A DNA stretch of 6,795 nucleotides from the NCBI GenBank assembly GCA_031273665.1, contig JAISRK010000017.1:1-6795 (forward strand), in the 5' to 3' direction. This DNA comes from Holosporales bacterium. GTDB lineage: Bacteria > Pseudomonadota > Alphaproteobacteria > UBA3830 > JAIRMZ01. Under the pieces are notes generated by a model. It saw only the letters and a list, made by a program, of their open reading frames with translations, was not told the origin of the DNA and made no database searches. Positions 1 to 5,742 of the stretch are shown one piece after another. Both the position numbers and the translations under genes were made by a program. The stretch's first letter is position 1. Each line of letters starts with the position of its first letter.

Positions 1-83
1 ATAACCGCGCCAACTGGCACTTCGTCTGCGGAAAACGCCTGCTGTGCTTGTTGAATAGCTTGTTGCATAGGAGTGTAAACCAT
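1..83 (-). CDS. tadA: tRNA-specific adenosine deaminase TadA-like, N-terminal fragment (cut by window edge)
   Basis: This is the 5' end of a gene that runs off the left edge. Only 27 full codons are visible, beginning MVYTPMQQAIQQAQQAF and ending in EVPVGAV. The first helix followed by EVPVGAV is the typical opening of TadA and related cytidine/deoxycytidylate-type zinc deaminases; in TadA it precedes the H-A-E zinc motif, which lies outside this window. TadA converts adenosine 34 of tRNA-Arg(ACG) to inosine. The ATG at 83 lies only 3 nt after the rpoN stop, without a recognisable Shine-Dalgarno, so it is probably translated by coupling to rpoN. A second in-frame ATG at 68 is an alternative start. 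Another nucleoside deaminase of the same fold cannot be excluded from so short a fragment. Confidence 0.72.
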   Translation of the reverse strand, partial: MVYTPMQQAIQQAQQAFSADEVPVGAV

Positions 84-86
84 GCG

Positions 87-1493
87 CTACGCTGTATAGT
101 GTATCGTCATTTTATGCAAGCGCCGACGTTGCGCTGCTGTCGGAATATTCAGTCCATTGCGGTACTTCGCGATTGTCCGTCGCGCAATAGCGATTTTATC
201 TTCTCGAAAGAGGATTTCCGCTAGCTGGTCATCTGAGAAAGGACGCGTTGGTGATTCTCGTTCGATAAGATCCTTCACACGGCAGCGCACAGAGGTGCTT
301 GCGCGTCCGGTGCCATCTTTTCCGTCGTGGATCATTGACGAAAAGAAAAATTTGAAATCGAGTACCCCGAATGGCGTTTGAATGCTTTTCGTAGAGGTCA
401 CGCGGCTGACGGTGCTTTCGTGAACATTCAGTTCTTCAGCGACTTGTCGCAACGTTAGAGGTCTTAAATAATGGATGCCTCTTTCGAAAAAGTCCGATTG
501 CTGGCACACAATCTCGCGCGCTATGCGCAAAATCGTCGATGCGCGTTGATCTAATACGCGCTTTAACCATATCGCTTGGATAAAGTTTTGCTGAACGAAC
601 TTTTTGTCTTCCTTTGAGCGCGTGCGTGTCGAGACATGCGTGTGATACGTCTCGTTTACTAAAATTTTCGGCAATGTCTCGGGGTTTAATTCAAGAACCC
701 AGTCCCCTTCTCCGAGATTTTTGGCGATAACATCGGGAATGCGCGGCACTAGCGGACCTGCATTAAATGATGCGCCCGGATAGGGGGTGAGCACGCGCAA
801 GCAATGGATACAACGACGTATTTCCGCGATGCTCACGTTACATAGTTTTTGGAGGGACTCGAAACGTCCTTGCTCGAATAACTCGAGGTTGTCGATAAGG
901 ATCTCCATAACTGGAGTCAAGGCTTGCGTATCTGCCAGTTGGATCTTGAAACTTTCCTTGAGCGAGGAGGCAAAAATACCGACAGGTGTGAACTGTTGCA
1001 TTTTGCGCAAAACAGCCTCTACGGCCTCGGGCGCCTCTTGGGTTAGTTGCGCAACGGACTGAATCGTGTCTCCTGGAATATATCCTCGATAATCCAGTGC
1101 ATCGATGATCAACGCGCCGATAATGCGCTCTTTAGGATGCGGGAAAGCCATAAAAAGCTGGTCTGTGAGGTGGTCGCGCAACGAAACGGGGGATGCTACG
1201 CGTGCGAGAGGGTCGAAATCTGCGTTTGACGTATCTATTGGGCCTTCAAACTCTTTGTGTTTATAAGAGGTGTATTTTTCTCTCGCTGTTCTCTCTTGGC
1301 CATCTAAAGGCTGTTCCGACAAAGGTTCGGGAGCTTCCACTTGCAAAAAAGGATTACTTTCCGCCTTTTGCTGCAGAAAAGCGGTGAGATCCAAATTGTT
1401 CATCTGCAACATTTTTATGGCCAACTGCAGTCTTGAGGTAATAACCAAGGCTTGCGTTGCACGCATATCTAGGTGTAAAGCGCGTTTTTTCAT
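87..1493 (-). CDS. rpoN: RNA polymerase sigma-54 factor RpoN
   Basis: This is the alternative sigma factor that directs RNA polymerase to -24/-12 promoters and needs an AAA+ enhancer-binding activator to open them. The 468-residue product has the full family layout. Region I (about 1-50) is a Gln/Leu-rich activator-interacting segment (SRLQLAIKMLQMNNLDL, then ESNPFL). The core-binding region follows. The helix-turn-helix is near 345-366 with HESTVSRVT at 358-366, followed by TPFGVLDFKFFFSS. The C-terminal RpoN box ARRTIAKYR is at 437-445 and recognises the -24 element; the usual tenth residue Glu is Asn here. The frame is open up to 1601, but the ATG at 1493 is preferred because MKKRALHLDMRATQ matches the normal family N-terminus and lies 5 nt past the lptB stop. 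The length is close to the E. coli protein and somewhat shorter than many alphaproteobacterial ones. Position directly after lptB is the conserved proteobacterial arrangement. No activator is visible in the window. Confidence 0.96.
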   Translation of the reverse strand: MKKRALHLDMRATQALVITSRLQLAIKMLQMNNLDLTAFLQQKAESNPFLQVEAPEPLSEQPLDGQERTAREKYTSYKHKEFEGPIDTSNADFDPLARVASPVSLRDHLTDQLFMAFPHPKERIIGALIIDALDYRGYIPGDTIQSVAQLTQEAPEAVEAVLRKMQQFTPVGIFASSLKESFKIQLADTQALTPVMEILIDNLELFEQGRFESLQKLCNVSIAEIRRCIHCLRVLTPYPGASFNAGPLVPRIPDVIAKNLGEGDWVLELNPETLPKILVNETYHTHVSTRTRSKEDKKFVQQNFIQAIWLKRVLDQRASTILRIAREIVCQQSDFFERGIHYLRPLTLRQVAEELNVHESTVSRVTSTKSIQTPFGVLDFKFFFSSMIHDGKDGTGRASTSVRCRVKDLIERESPTRPFSDDQLAEILFREDKIAIARRTIAKYRNGLNIPTAAQRRRLHKMTIHYTA

Positions 1494-1501
1494 ACTCCCT
1501 A
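1494..1501 (-). promoter_or_regulatory. lptB stop / rpoN start junction with very close Shine-Dalgarno
   Basis: On the coding strand the junction reads TAGGGAGTATG: the lptB TAG stop, then GGAGT, then the rpoN ATG. The purine run GGGAG ends one base before the start codon, much closer than the usual 5-9 nt. The run may act mainly to hold a terminating ribosome for re-initiation, or rpoN translation may be weak. The next in-frame ATG (1466) has no Shine-Dalgarno either, so this junction does not argue for a later start. Confidence 0.45.
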
Positions 1502-2248
1502 GGTATAGAGAGCAAAGCTTTCTCCAAAGTAAACGCGCCGCGCATTTTCGTTGTTGATGATTTCTTCCGGGGAGCCTTCTGCGAGAATTTTCCCTTCGCA
1601 CATGATGTACGCCCGATCTGCAATCGTGAGTGTATCGCGGACATTATGGTCTGTGATTAAAACGCCAATACCGCGGTCTTTTAAATGGTGAATCAACGTC
1701 CGAATGTCATTAACTGCGATAGGGTCGATTCCTGCGAGTGGCTCATCGAGCAGGACAAAGAGGGGGTTTGTTGCCAAGGCCCGCGCTATCTCCAAACGTC
1801 GGCGTTCTCCGCCTGATAACGTTAAGGAAGGCGCTTTACGCAGATGTACAATCGAAAAATCACGCAGCAACTGCATCATACGTTCTTCGCGAAGGTGTTT
1901 ATCGGGTTCGATGCGTTCTATGACTGCGAGGATATTGTCTTCAACGGATAATCCACGAAAAATAGAAGGTTCCTGAGGAAGATAGCCGATTCCCAAGCGA
2001 GCTCGTCGATACATGGGTAACTGGGAGATATCATGTGTGTCTAGGAAAACACTGCCTTTATCCGGAGTTTGCAACCCACAGAGTATAGAAAAACACGTTG
2101 TTTTGCCGGCGCCATTAGGACCTAAAAGCGCGACCACTTCTCCAGAATGAATATGGATCGACGCTTCGTCTACGATAATACGACGACTTGCGCCGTTGCC
2201 GACGCTTTTTAAAAGTTCTTTAGCAGATAACTGATGCGTCGATGACAT
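1499..2248 (-). CDS. lptB: LPS export ABC transporter ATP-binding protein LptB
   Basis: This is the cytoplasmic ATPase of the LptB2FGC complex, which extracts lipopolysaccharide from the inner membrane and drives it along the Lpt bridge. The 249-residue product has every ABC ATPase motif in order: Walker A GPNGAGKT at 43-50, Q-loop Gln at 92 (YLPQE), signature LSGGE at 144-148, Walker B ending LLDEP with Asp168/Glu169, D-loop GIDP at 173-176, and H-loop His201 in LITDHN. The segment ERRRLEIARAL and the C-terminal RRVYFGESF are characteristic of LptB rather than other ABC proteins; GIDPIAVNDI resembles alphaproteobacterial members. A roughly 20-residue extension precedes the usual domain start. 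The ATG overlaps the lptA stop by one base (TAATG), and no Shine-Dalgarno is seen upstream, so translation is probably coupled to lptA. The LptF and LptG permease subunits are not in the window. Confidence 0.97.
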   Translation of the reverse strand: MSSTHQLSAKELLKSVGNGASRRIIVDEASIHIHSGEVVALLGPNGAGKTTCFSILCGLQTPDKGSVFLDTHDISQLPMYRRARLGIGYLPQEPSIFRGLSVEDNILAVIERIEPDKHLREERMMQLLRDFSIVHLRKAPSLTLSGGERRRLEIARALATNPLFVLLDEPLAGIDPIAVNDIRTLIHHLKDRGIGVLITDHNVRDTLTIADRAYIMCEGKILAEGSPEEIINNENARRVYFGESFALYT

Positions 2249-3033
2249 TAGGGAGTTTTCTTTTCAACTGGGAGTTTGCCTTGAATAGATGCGGGCTTTG
2301 CTTGGCTAATCGCGGGCGGTGTAGCATACAACTTGGAGATACCAGTGCTCAGGTTAATACTCGCGTAGGCGCCCGACAAGCATGATTGATCTGAAAGACG
2401 CGTCACGCTCGCGTTGCCTTCCAAAACGGCCTCTCCTGTGGCGGCATCGTACTGTCCTCTGTCTCCTGTAAATACTTCCTCTGGTGTTGCAATTGAAACC
2501 CGTTGAGGACTATAGGCATAAGTCAATTCTAAATGACCATCGACATTTTTCTTAAAAAACATTACAAGCTCGTCCGTTTTAACGATTTTATCTTTAACAT
2601 GCAGAATAACGTTATGACGCGCAACCGCTTTTAAGTCATCTTCCCAATAATCGATCGATTCGTCTGATGTGAGAATCTGGTCTCCTTCCCCGTGAGGAGG
2701 GCGTTCCCCTGTGACATATGATGAAGTATCAGCATTGGAGGGCTGACCCCGTGTCGCGATTACTTGATCTACCACGCCAACGGTCTTGGGATTTTTGAAC
2801 CCAAATTGCGTTCCAGGTGGGGAGACAGTCCACACTTCGTCGGCCCATAGATGGGTATCGGCGTGCGTTGCCTCTACTTTGTCTTGCAAAAGGATAGTGT
2901 TCTCTTTTTGATCAGCGACGAGCGACCCAGCACTGATTTCAACGGATGTTGAGCTATTTTTTGCCGGTTGTACCGGCTCTTCTGTCTGTGCCTGTAGTCC
3001 GTACAAAAGGAAAAACAGAATAACGTAACGCAT
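2248..3033 (-). CDS. lptA: LptA/OstA-family periplasmic LPS transport protein
   Basis: LptA forms the periplasmic bridge that carries LPS from LptC to the outer-membrane LptD/LptE. The frame is open to 3165, but the ATG at 3033 is chosen because it gives a short signal peptide (MRYVILFFLLYGLQAQ, cleavage probably near residues 15-17) and sits 5 nt after a good Shine-Dalgarno overlapping the lptC stop. The mature protein is rich in alternating beta strands. I can see three related OstA-type units: residues about 31-67, 119-157 and 187-227, each a strand pair around a small Asp/Glu turn followed by an N/D-x-V strand. Between units one and two is a polar, Pro/Gly-rich stretch (about 95-118). At 261 residues it is longer than the roughly 185 of E. 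coli LptA, and the last 25 residues are Pro/Lys-rich. Identification rests on the signal peptide, the strand repeats and strict position between lptC and lptB; overall sequence similarity to textbook LptA is modest. Confidence 0.88.
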   Translation of the reverse strand: MRYVILFFLLYGLQAQTEEPVQPAKNSSTSVEISAGSLVADQKENTILLQDKVEATHADTHLWADEVWTVSPPGTQFGFKNPKTVGVVDQVIATRGQPSNADTSSYVTGERPPHGEGDQILTSDESIDYWEDDLKAVARHNVILHVKDKIVKTDELVMFFKKNVDGHLELTYAYSPQRVSIATPEEVFTGDRGQYDAATGEAVLEGNASVTRLSDQSCLSGAYASINLSTGISKLYATPPAISQAKPASIQGKLPVEKKTP

Positions 3034-3038
3034 GGACT

Positions 3039-3043
3039 TCCTC
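3039..3043 (-). promoter_or_regulatory. Ribosome binding site of lptA
   Basis: The coding strand reads TGAGGAAGTCCATG. The GAGGA core overlaps the lptC TGA stop and ends 5 nt before the ATG at 3033. This decides the lptA start against the longer open frame and suggests coupling with lptC termination. Confidence 0.75.
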
Positions 3044-3674
3044 AGTAAACGGTAATGTGTATGGGGCCAGAGATGTATAGTCGTTCCTCTTGGCCATTGT
3101 ACTGAAAGCTTTTTCCGCGCAAGATGCTTTGTATGTAGAACGCCCGTACCGGCGTATTGCCCCAAGCATTGTGGTTCTTGGCGTCGATAGTAATTTTATC
3201 CGTCATGATAATCAGCTTGGAGTCTGTCAACACCCGTACATCCTTCATCAGTGTGAGTAAAGATAGCTTCGAATCAAACACTCCCTCTCTGCTCCAGCAT
3301 CGAACAGCGGTCTGATTCATCCACGCTTTTATATAAGGATTTTCCAGGTATTGCTGTTTATTCAGCGTGTAGGCGCGATCGGAAAGGAGGGAAAATGGTT
3401 CCTTATTCGTCTCTCCTCGCAGGGTGAGGCCTGTGAGGTTCTCTTCTCCTCGCGCCACAACAGCAGGGGGTAGCGTGTTGAGAGGAGAGGCGGTGAATCC
3501 CACGCGCAAAAGTGGAACGACAACGAAAAGAGCAACACACCCTACCGTCACAGTTGCGATAAAGGTGCCTATAAAGCGTGTGCGGACGGAATAACACTGT
3601 TCTCGTGCAATAGCGTCTAAATGGTGGCCGGGGAACAGACAATTGCAAAGATTTTTCAAACGAGAGCATTTCAT
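3042..3674 (-). CDS. lptC: LPS export periplasmic anchor protein LptC
   Basis: LptC is the bitopic inner-membrane subunit that accepts LPS from LptB2FG and hands it to LptA. The 210-residue product has a roughly 33-residue cytoplasmic N-terminus, one strongly hydrophobic segment at about 34-56 (FIGTFIATVTVGCVALFVVV), and a periplasmic beta-strand domain from about 60 on. The segment around 82-101 (TGLTLRGE then KEPFSLLSDRA) matches the LptC pattern of a Gly-x-Asp/Gly turn followed by 'pF.l.ad.A'. The longish basic N-terminus before the membrane helix is typical of alphaproteobacterial LptC. The N-terminus contains Cys3, Cys10, Cys12 and His17-His18, which is not a family feature I know. The start overlaps the mevalonate kinase stop in ATGA and has its own AAGGA ribosome site, so it can be translated both by coupling and independently. 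Identification relies partly on the position before lptA and lptB. Confidence 0.88.
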   Translation of the reverse strand: MKCSRLKNLCNCLFPGHHLDAIAREQCYSVRTRFIGTFIATVTVGCVALFVVVPLLRVGFTASPLNTLPPAVVARGEENLTGLTLRGETNKEPFSLLSDRAYTLNKQQYLENPYIKAWMNQTAVRCWSREGVFDSKLSLLTLMKDVRVLTDSKLIIMTDKITIDAKNHNAWGNTPVRAFYIQSILRGKSFQYNGQEERLYISGPIHITVY

Positions 3675-4630
3675 AGCTTGGTCCTTATATAGGGTCGTGC
3701 TGAAGAATTCAATAAGAAAACACGGCCAAATTTGTCAAATAAGGAAATATTTGGCACCTGAGTAAACAGGCCAAACGCAATGCCCCCGCCGCCCCCGCCT
3801 GTCATCTTAGCGCCCAACGCGCCGTTGTCACACAACGCCTCCACCGCATTATCAAGTGCTGGTGTGGACAGTTTTAAGGCCTGAAGGTGCCTGTGGGACT
3901 GGGTTAAGTAGTCCCCAATATGCGTTAAGTCCTGGCTTTCTAGTGCCGACATCATCGCGTGTGTGAGCGTGCCTAGACTGTCAAGGTGTTGGTGCTGCGT
4001 CGGTATGTCTGCTAGATGCGTTTTCAACCTCTCAATCATCGTGGACGTTGCGGTATATTCTTGGGTGTGGATGAGCACGATCCAACAAGGAGGGAGAGAA
4101 GGCAGCGAGCGCCAGGGCGCGTTTCTTTGAAAGAAAATAGGCTGTCGAGATAAAACGGCTCGTGTATCAAGACCGCTCGACGTGCGATGAAAGACCGATT
4201 CTAAATGGTGGGCGTAGCGCTCTACCGTATCCAAAGATAGTGTTATTTTAAGAATTTTTGCACATACGCGGACTAACGCAACACTGAAGGCAGCACTCCC
4301 TCCCAGACCAGCGCCAAGTGGGAGAGAAGAAGTGAGCTTAAAAAGGGGAGGATTTTTCTTTAGAGAAGCGATGGCTTCTGTCACCGAAAAATCTCGTGCA
4401 AACAGCTCCAAGCACTGCGCAAAAACTGTATCCATTTTTTGTAGGTCTCCAGGGGCAGAGCGTTCGTTTGTTTCCCACAGGGTATTGCCTGAAACAGCGT
4501 TTCTTGGAATGACGCGTATTTTTAGAGATAACTGCGGTAAGGGCAGGGCGATGGCGGGGTAGCCGTACACTACCGCATGTTCTCCTATTAAAATAAGCTT
4601 GCCGCCCGCTTGTGCGCTGAAATCTGTCAT
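3671..4630 (-). CDS. mvk: Mevalonate kinase (GHMP kinase family)
   Basis: This cytosolic enzyme phosphorylates mevalonate to 5-phosphomevalonate with ATP, the first step of the lower mevalonate pathway. The 319-residue product carries all three GHMP kinase motifs. Motif 1, GGKLILIGEHAVVYG (9-23), has Lys11 and Glu17; the IGEHAVVYG wording is specific to mevalonate kinases. Motif 2, the glycine-rich ATP loop PLGAGLGGSAA, is at 104-114. Then comes Glu144 with catalytic Asp155 in HRTSSGLD; the 11-residue spacing equals that between Glu193 and Asp204 in the rat enzyme. Motif 3, GAKMTGGGGGG, is at 273-283, with six glycines where the usual form is GAGGGG. Length is normal for the bacterial enzyme. 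It overlaps the upstream decarboxylase and downstream lptC by 4 nt each (ATGA at both), with no Shine-Dalgarno of its own, so expression should depend on the decarboxylase being translated. A different GHMP substrate is unlikely given the neighbours. Confidence 0.94.
   Translation of the reverse strand: MTDFSAQAGGKLILIGEHAVVYGYPAIALPLPQLSLKIRVIPRNAVSGNTLWETNERSAPGDLQKMDTVFAQCLELFARDFSVTEAIASLKKNPPLFKLTSSLPLGAGLGGSAAFSVALVRVCAKILKITLSLDTVERYAHHLESVFHRTSSGLDTRAVLSRQPIFFQRNAPWRSLPSLPPCWIVLIHTQEYTATSTMIERLKTHLADIPTQHQHLDSLGTLTHAMMSALESQDLTHIGDYLTQSHRHLQALKLSTPALDNAVEALCDNGALGAKMTGGGGGGIAFGLFTQVPNISLFDKFGRVFLLNSSARPYIRTKL
3682..3686 (-). promoter_or_regulatory. Ribosome binding site of lptC
   Basis: AAGGA lies inside the end of the mevalonate kinase gene, 7 nt before the lptC ATG at 3674. 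With the lptA site, it is one of only two well-placed Shine-Dalgarno sequences in the window. It supports the chosen lptC start and would let the lpt genes be translated well even though their start overlaps the upstream stop codon. Confidence 0.7.
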
Positions 4631-5742
4631 GTGGGCGTAAACGTTATGTGCTGTATTGGCGTATCGGGAAGGGCCGCGACGCGATCGGCTCCTATGGCGA
4701 TAAAGTCTGAGGCGTTGTTGAAAAAAACCGTTATAGACGTGCGGAGATCACAAGCCATCATCTGCAGAATGTCCTTTAGGGCCTGAACATCTTGTTGAGG
4801 GCATAAAAGATGGATGTTCGGTCCCGCATCAATTGTCCACAAAGCGCGCAAACGGTGCTGATGCCGTTTGGTGATGAAAGCCGCAAGGAAGATAGTGGTC
4901 ATTTTTGATAAATAACACACAGGAGGCTGCATTGTTTGCATGATGGCGTGTAAGGCGAAAGCGTCGTGCTCTGTGCACATCATAAGAGTTGGCCAATCGC
5001 CTCCTAAGAGAGCCTTTTGTACGTTTTCTAAAAGGAAAGGGATGGCCGCGTCACGTAGAGAGAAGAACGGAGATGTTGCCGCTCCCTGATGTCCTTGGCT
5101 GCTGGAGATTGCTTTCGGGCGCGGATCAATCATCACCACCCCATGGGCCAGGCGTTGAAACTCCTCGTGCGCCTTGATGGCGTAGGTCTGTGTTTCTTGA
5201 CGACCTGGAAGTCGTTCCCATACCACGAATGCAGATGACACCACGGAGCGGGTGGCGGATCCACTCAACAGTCGCGCGCCTTCTGTCAGCCACAAAGTAT
5301 GTTCCCCTTCAGAGAAAAGATCCGAAAGGTGCAACGCGTCAGACAGCGCTCCGATCAAAGCGGCGCCACCGGATGCGCTTGATGCGATGCCACATGCTGT
5401 CGGAAAGGTGTTGACGCTCTCTATCCGTAACGGTGTTTGTTGCCCCAGATAACGAAAAAGCTCGTCTAAGGTTGCCTGCATGCGTGCGGGCAATTGCGCT
5501 GGTGCGCCGTTAAGGAAAAAGCGAGAGGAATCCTCGGGCCGAACGGTCGTATGAGAGCGGAATCCTCCCAGTGTAAAGCTTAGGCTGGAGTTGAGAGGAA
5601 TCTGATGGTTGCCGGATTCTTTTCCCCAATATTTAATTAATGCGATATTAGAAGGTGCGCTACAACAGCCAGGAGCTAGAGATAAAGAAGCCTTCTTGGC
5701 TTTTTCTAGCAGGCGACAGAAAGAGGGGGAAAAAGAGGTCAC
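4627..5742 (-). CDS. mvaD: Diphosphomevalonate decarboxylase
   Basis: This enzyme performs the ATP-dependent decarboxylation of 5-diphosphomevalonate to isopentenyl diphosphate, the last step of the mevalonate pathway. Diagnostic motifs are clear: APSNIALIKYWGK at 29-41, the ATP-binding loop PTACGIASSASGGAAL at 114-129, RLLSGSATRS at 157-166 (equivalent to the usual GSGSA.RS, with the substrate-binding Arg at 165), and TIDAGPN at 303-309 with the catalytic Asp at 305. The 371-residue product is longer than the roughly 325 of Gram-positive enzymes. Part of this is an N-terminal extension of about 20 residues, rich in Ser and Lys, before the first motif. The start is GTG at 5742; I see no in-frame ATG before the conserved domain. 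The start overlaps the kinase stop in GTGA, and no convincing Shine-Dalgarno is present, so coupling is likely. A related activity such as phosphomevalonate decarboxylase is possible in principle, but a phosphomevalonate kinase next door favours the classical reaction. Confidence 0.95.
   Translation of the reverse strand: MTSFSPSFCRLLEKAKKASLSLAPGCCSAPSNIALIKYWGKESGNHQIPLNSSLSFTLGGFRSHTTVRPEDSSRFFLNGAPAQLPARMQATLDELFRYLGQQTPLRIESVNTFPTACGIASSASGGAALIGALSDALHLSDLFSEGEHTLWLTEGARLLSGSATRSVVSSAFVVWERLPGRQETQTYAIKAHEEFQRLAHGVVMIDPRPKAISSSQGHQGAATSPFFSLRDAAIPFLLENVQKALLGGDWPTLMMCTEHDAFALHAIMQTMQPPVCYLSKMTTIFLAAFITKRHQHRLRALWTIDAGPNIHLLCPQQDVQALKDILQMMACDLRTSITVFFNNASDFIAIGADRVAALPDTPIQHITFTPT

Noticed and set aside
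84..86. Terminator between rpoN and tadA
   Set aside because: The gap is only 3 nt, and no hairpin with a T-tract is visible around it.
1494..1601. Longer rpoN start at 1601 adding 36 residues
   Set aside because: It would lie almost entirely inside lptB, the added residues are Arg-rich and unlike sigma-54, and the ATG at 1493 gives the normal family N-terminus.
1354..1644. Minus-strand open frame of 96 codons across the lptB-rpoN junction
   Set aside because: It is in a third frame over two well-supported genes and resembles no family I recognise.
3034..3165. Longer lptA start at 3165 adding 44 residues
   Set aside because: It overlaps lptC, would bury the signal peptide, and the ATG at 3033 has a well-placed ribosome site overlapping the lptC stop.
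3206..3229. TTGACA on the minus strand inside lptC as a promoter for lptA
   Set aside because: No acceptable -10 hexamer is found at 16-18 nt spacing.
3681..3694. CCTATATAAGG near the lptC start as a -10 box or operator
   Set aside because: No -35 at proper distance; the AAGG part is better explained as the lptC ribosome site.
3780..3800. C-rich tract considered as a G-quadruplex or regulatory element
   Set aside because: It is fully explained by the conserved glycine motif of mevalonate kinase.
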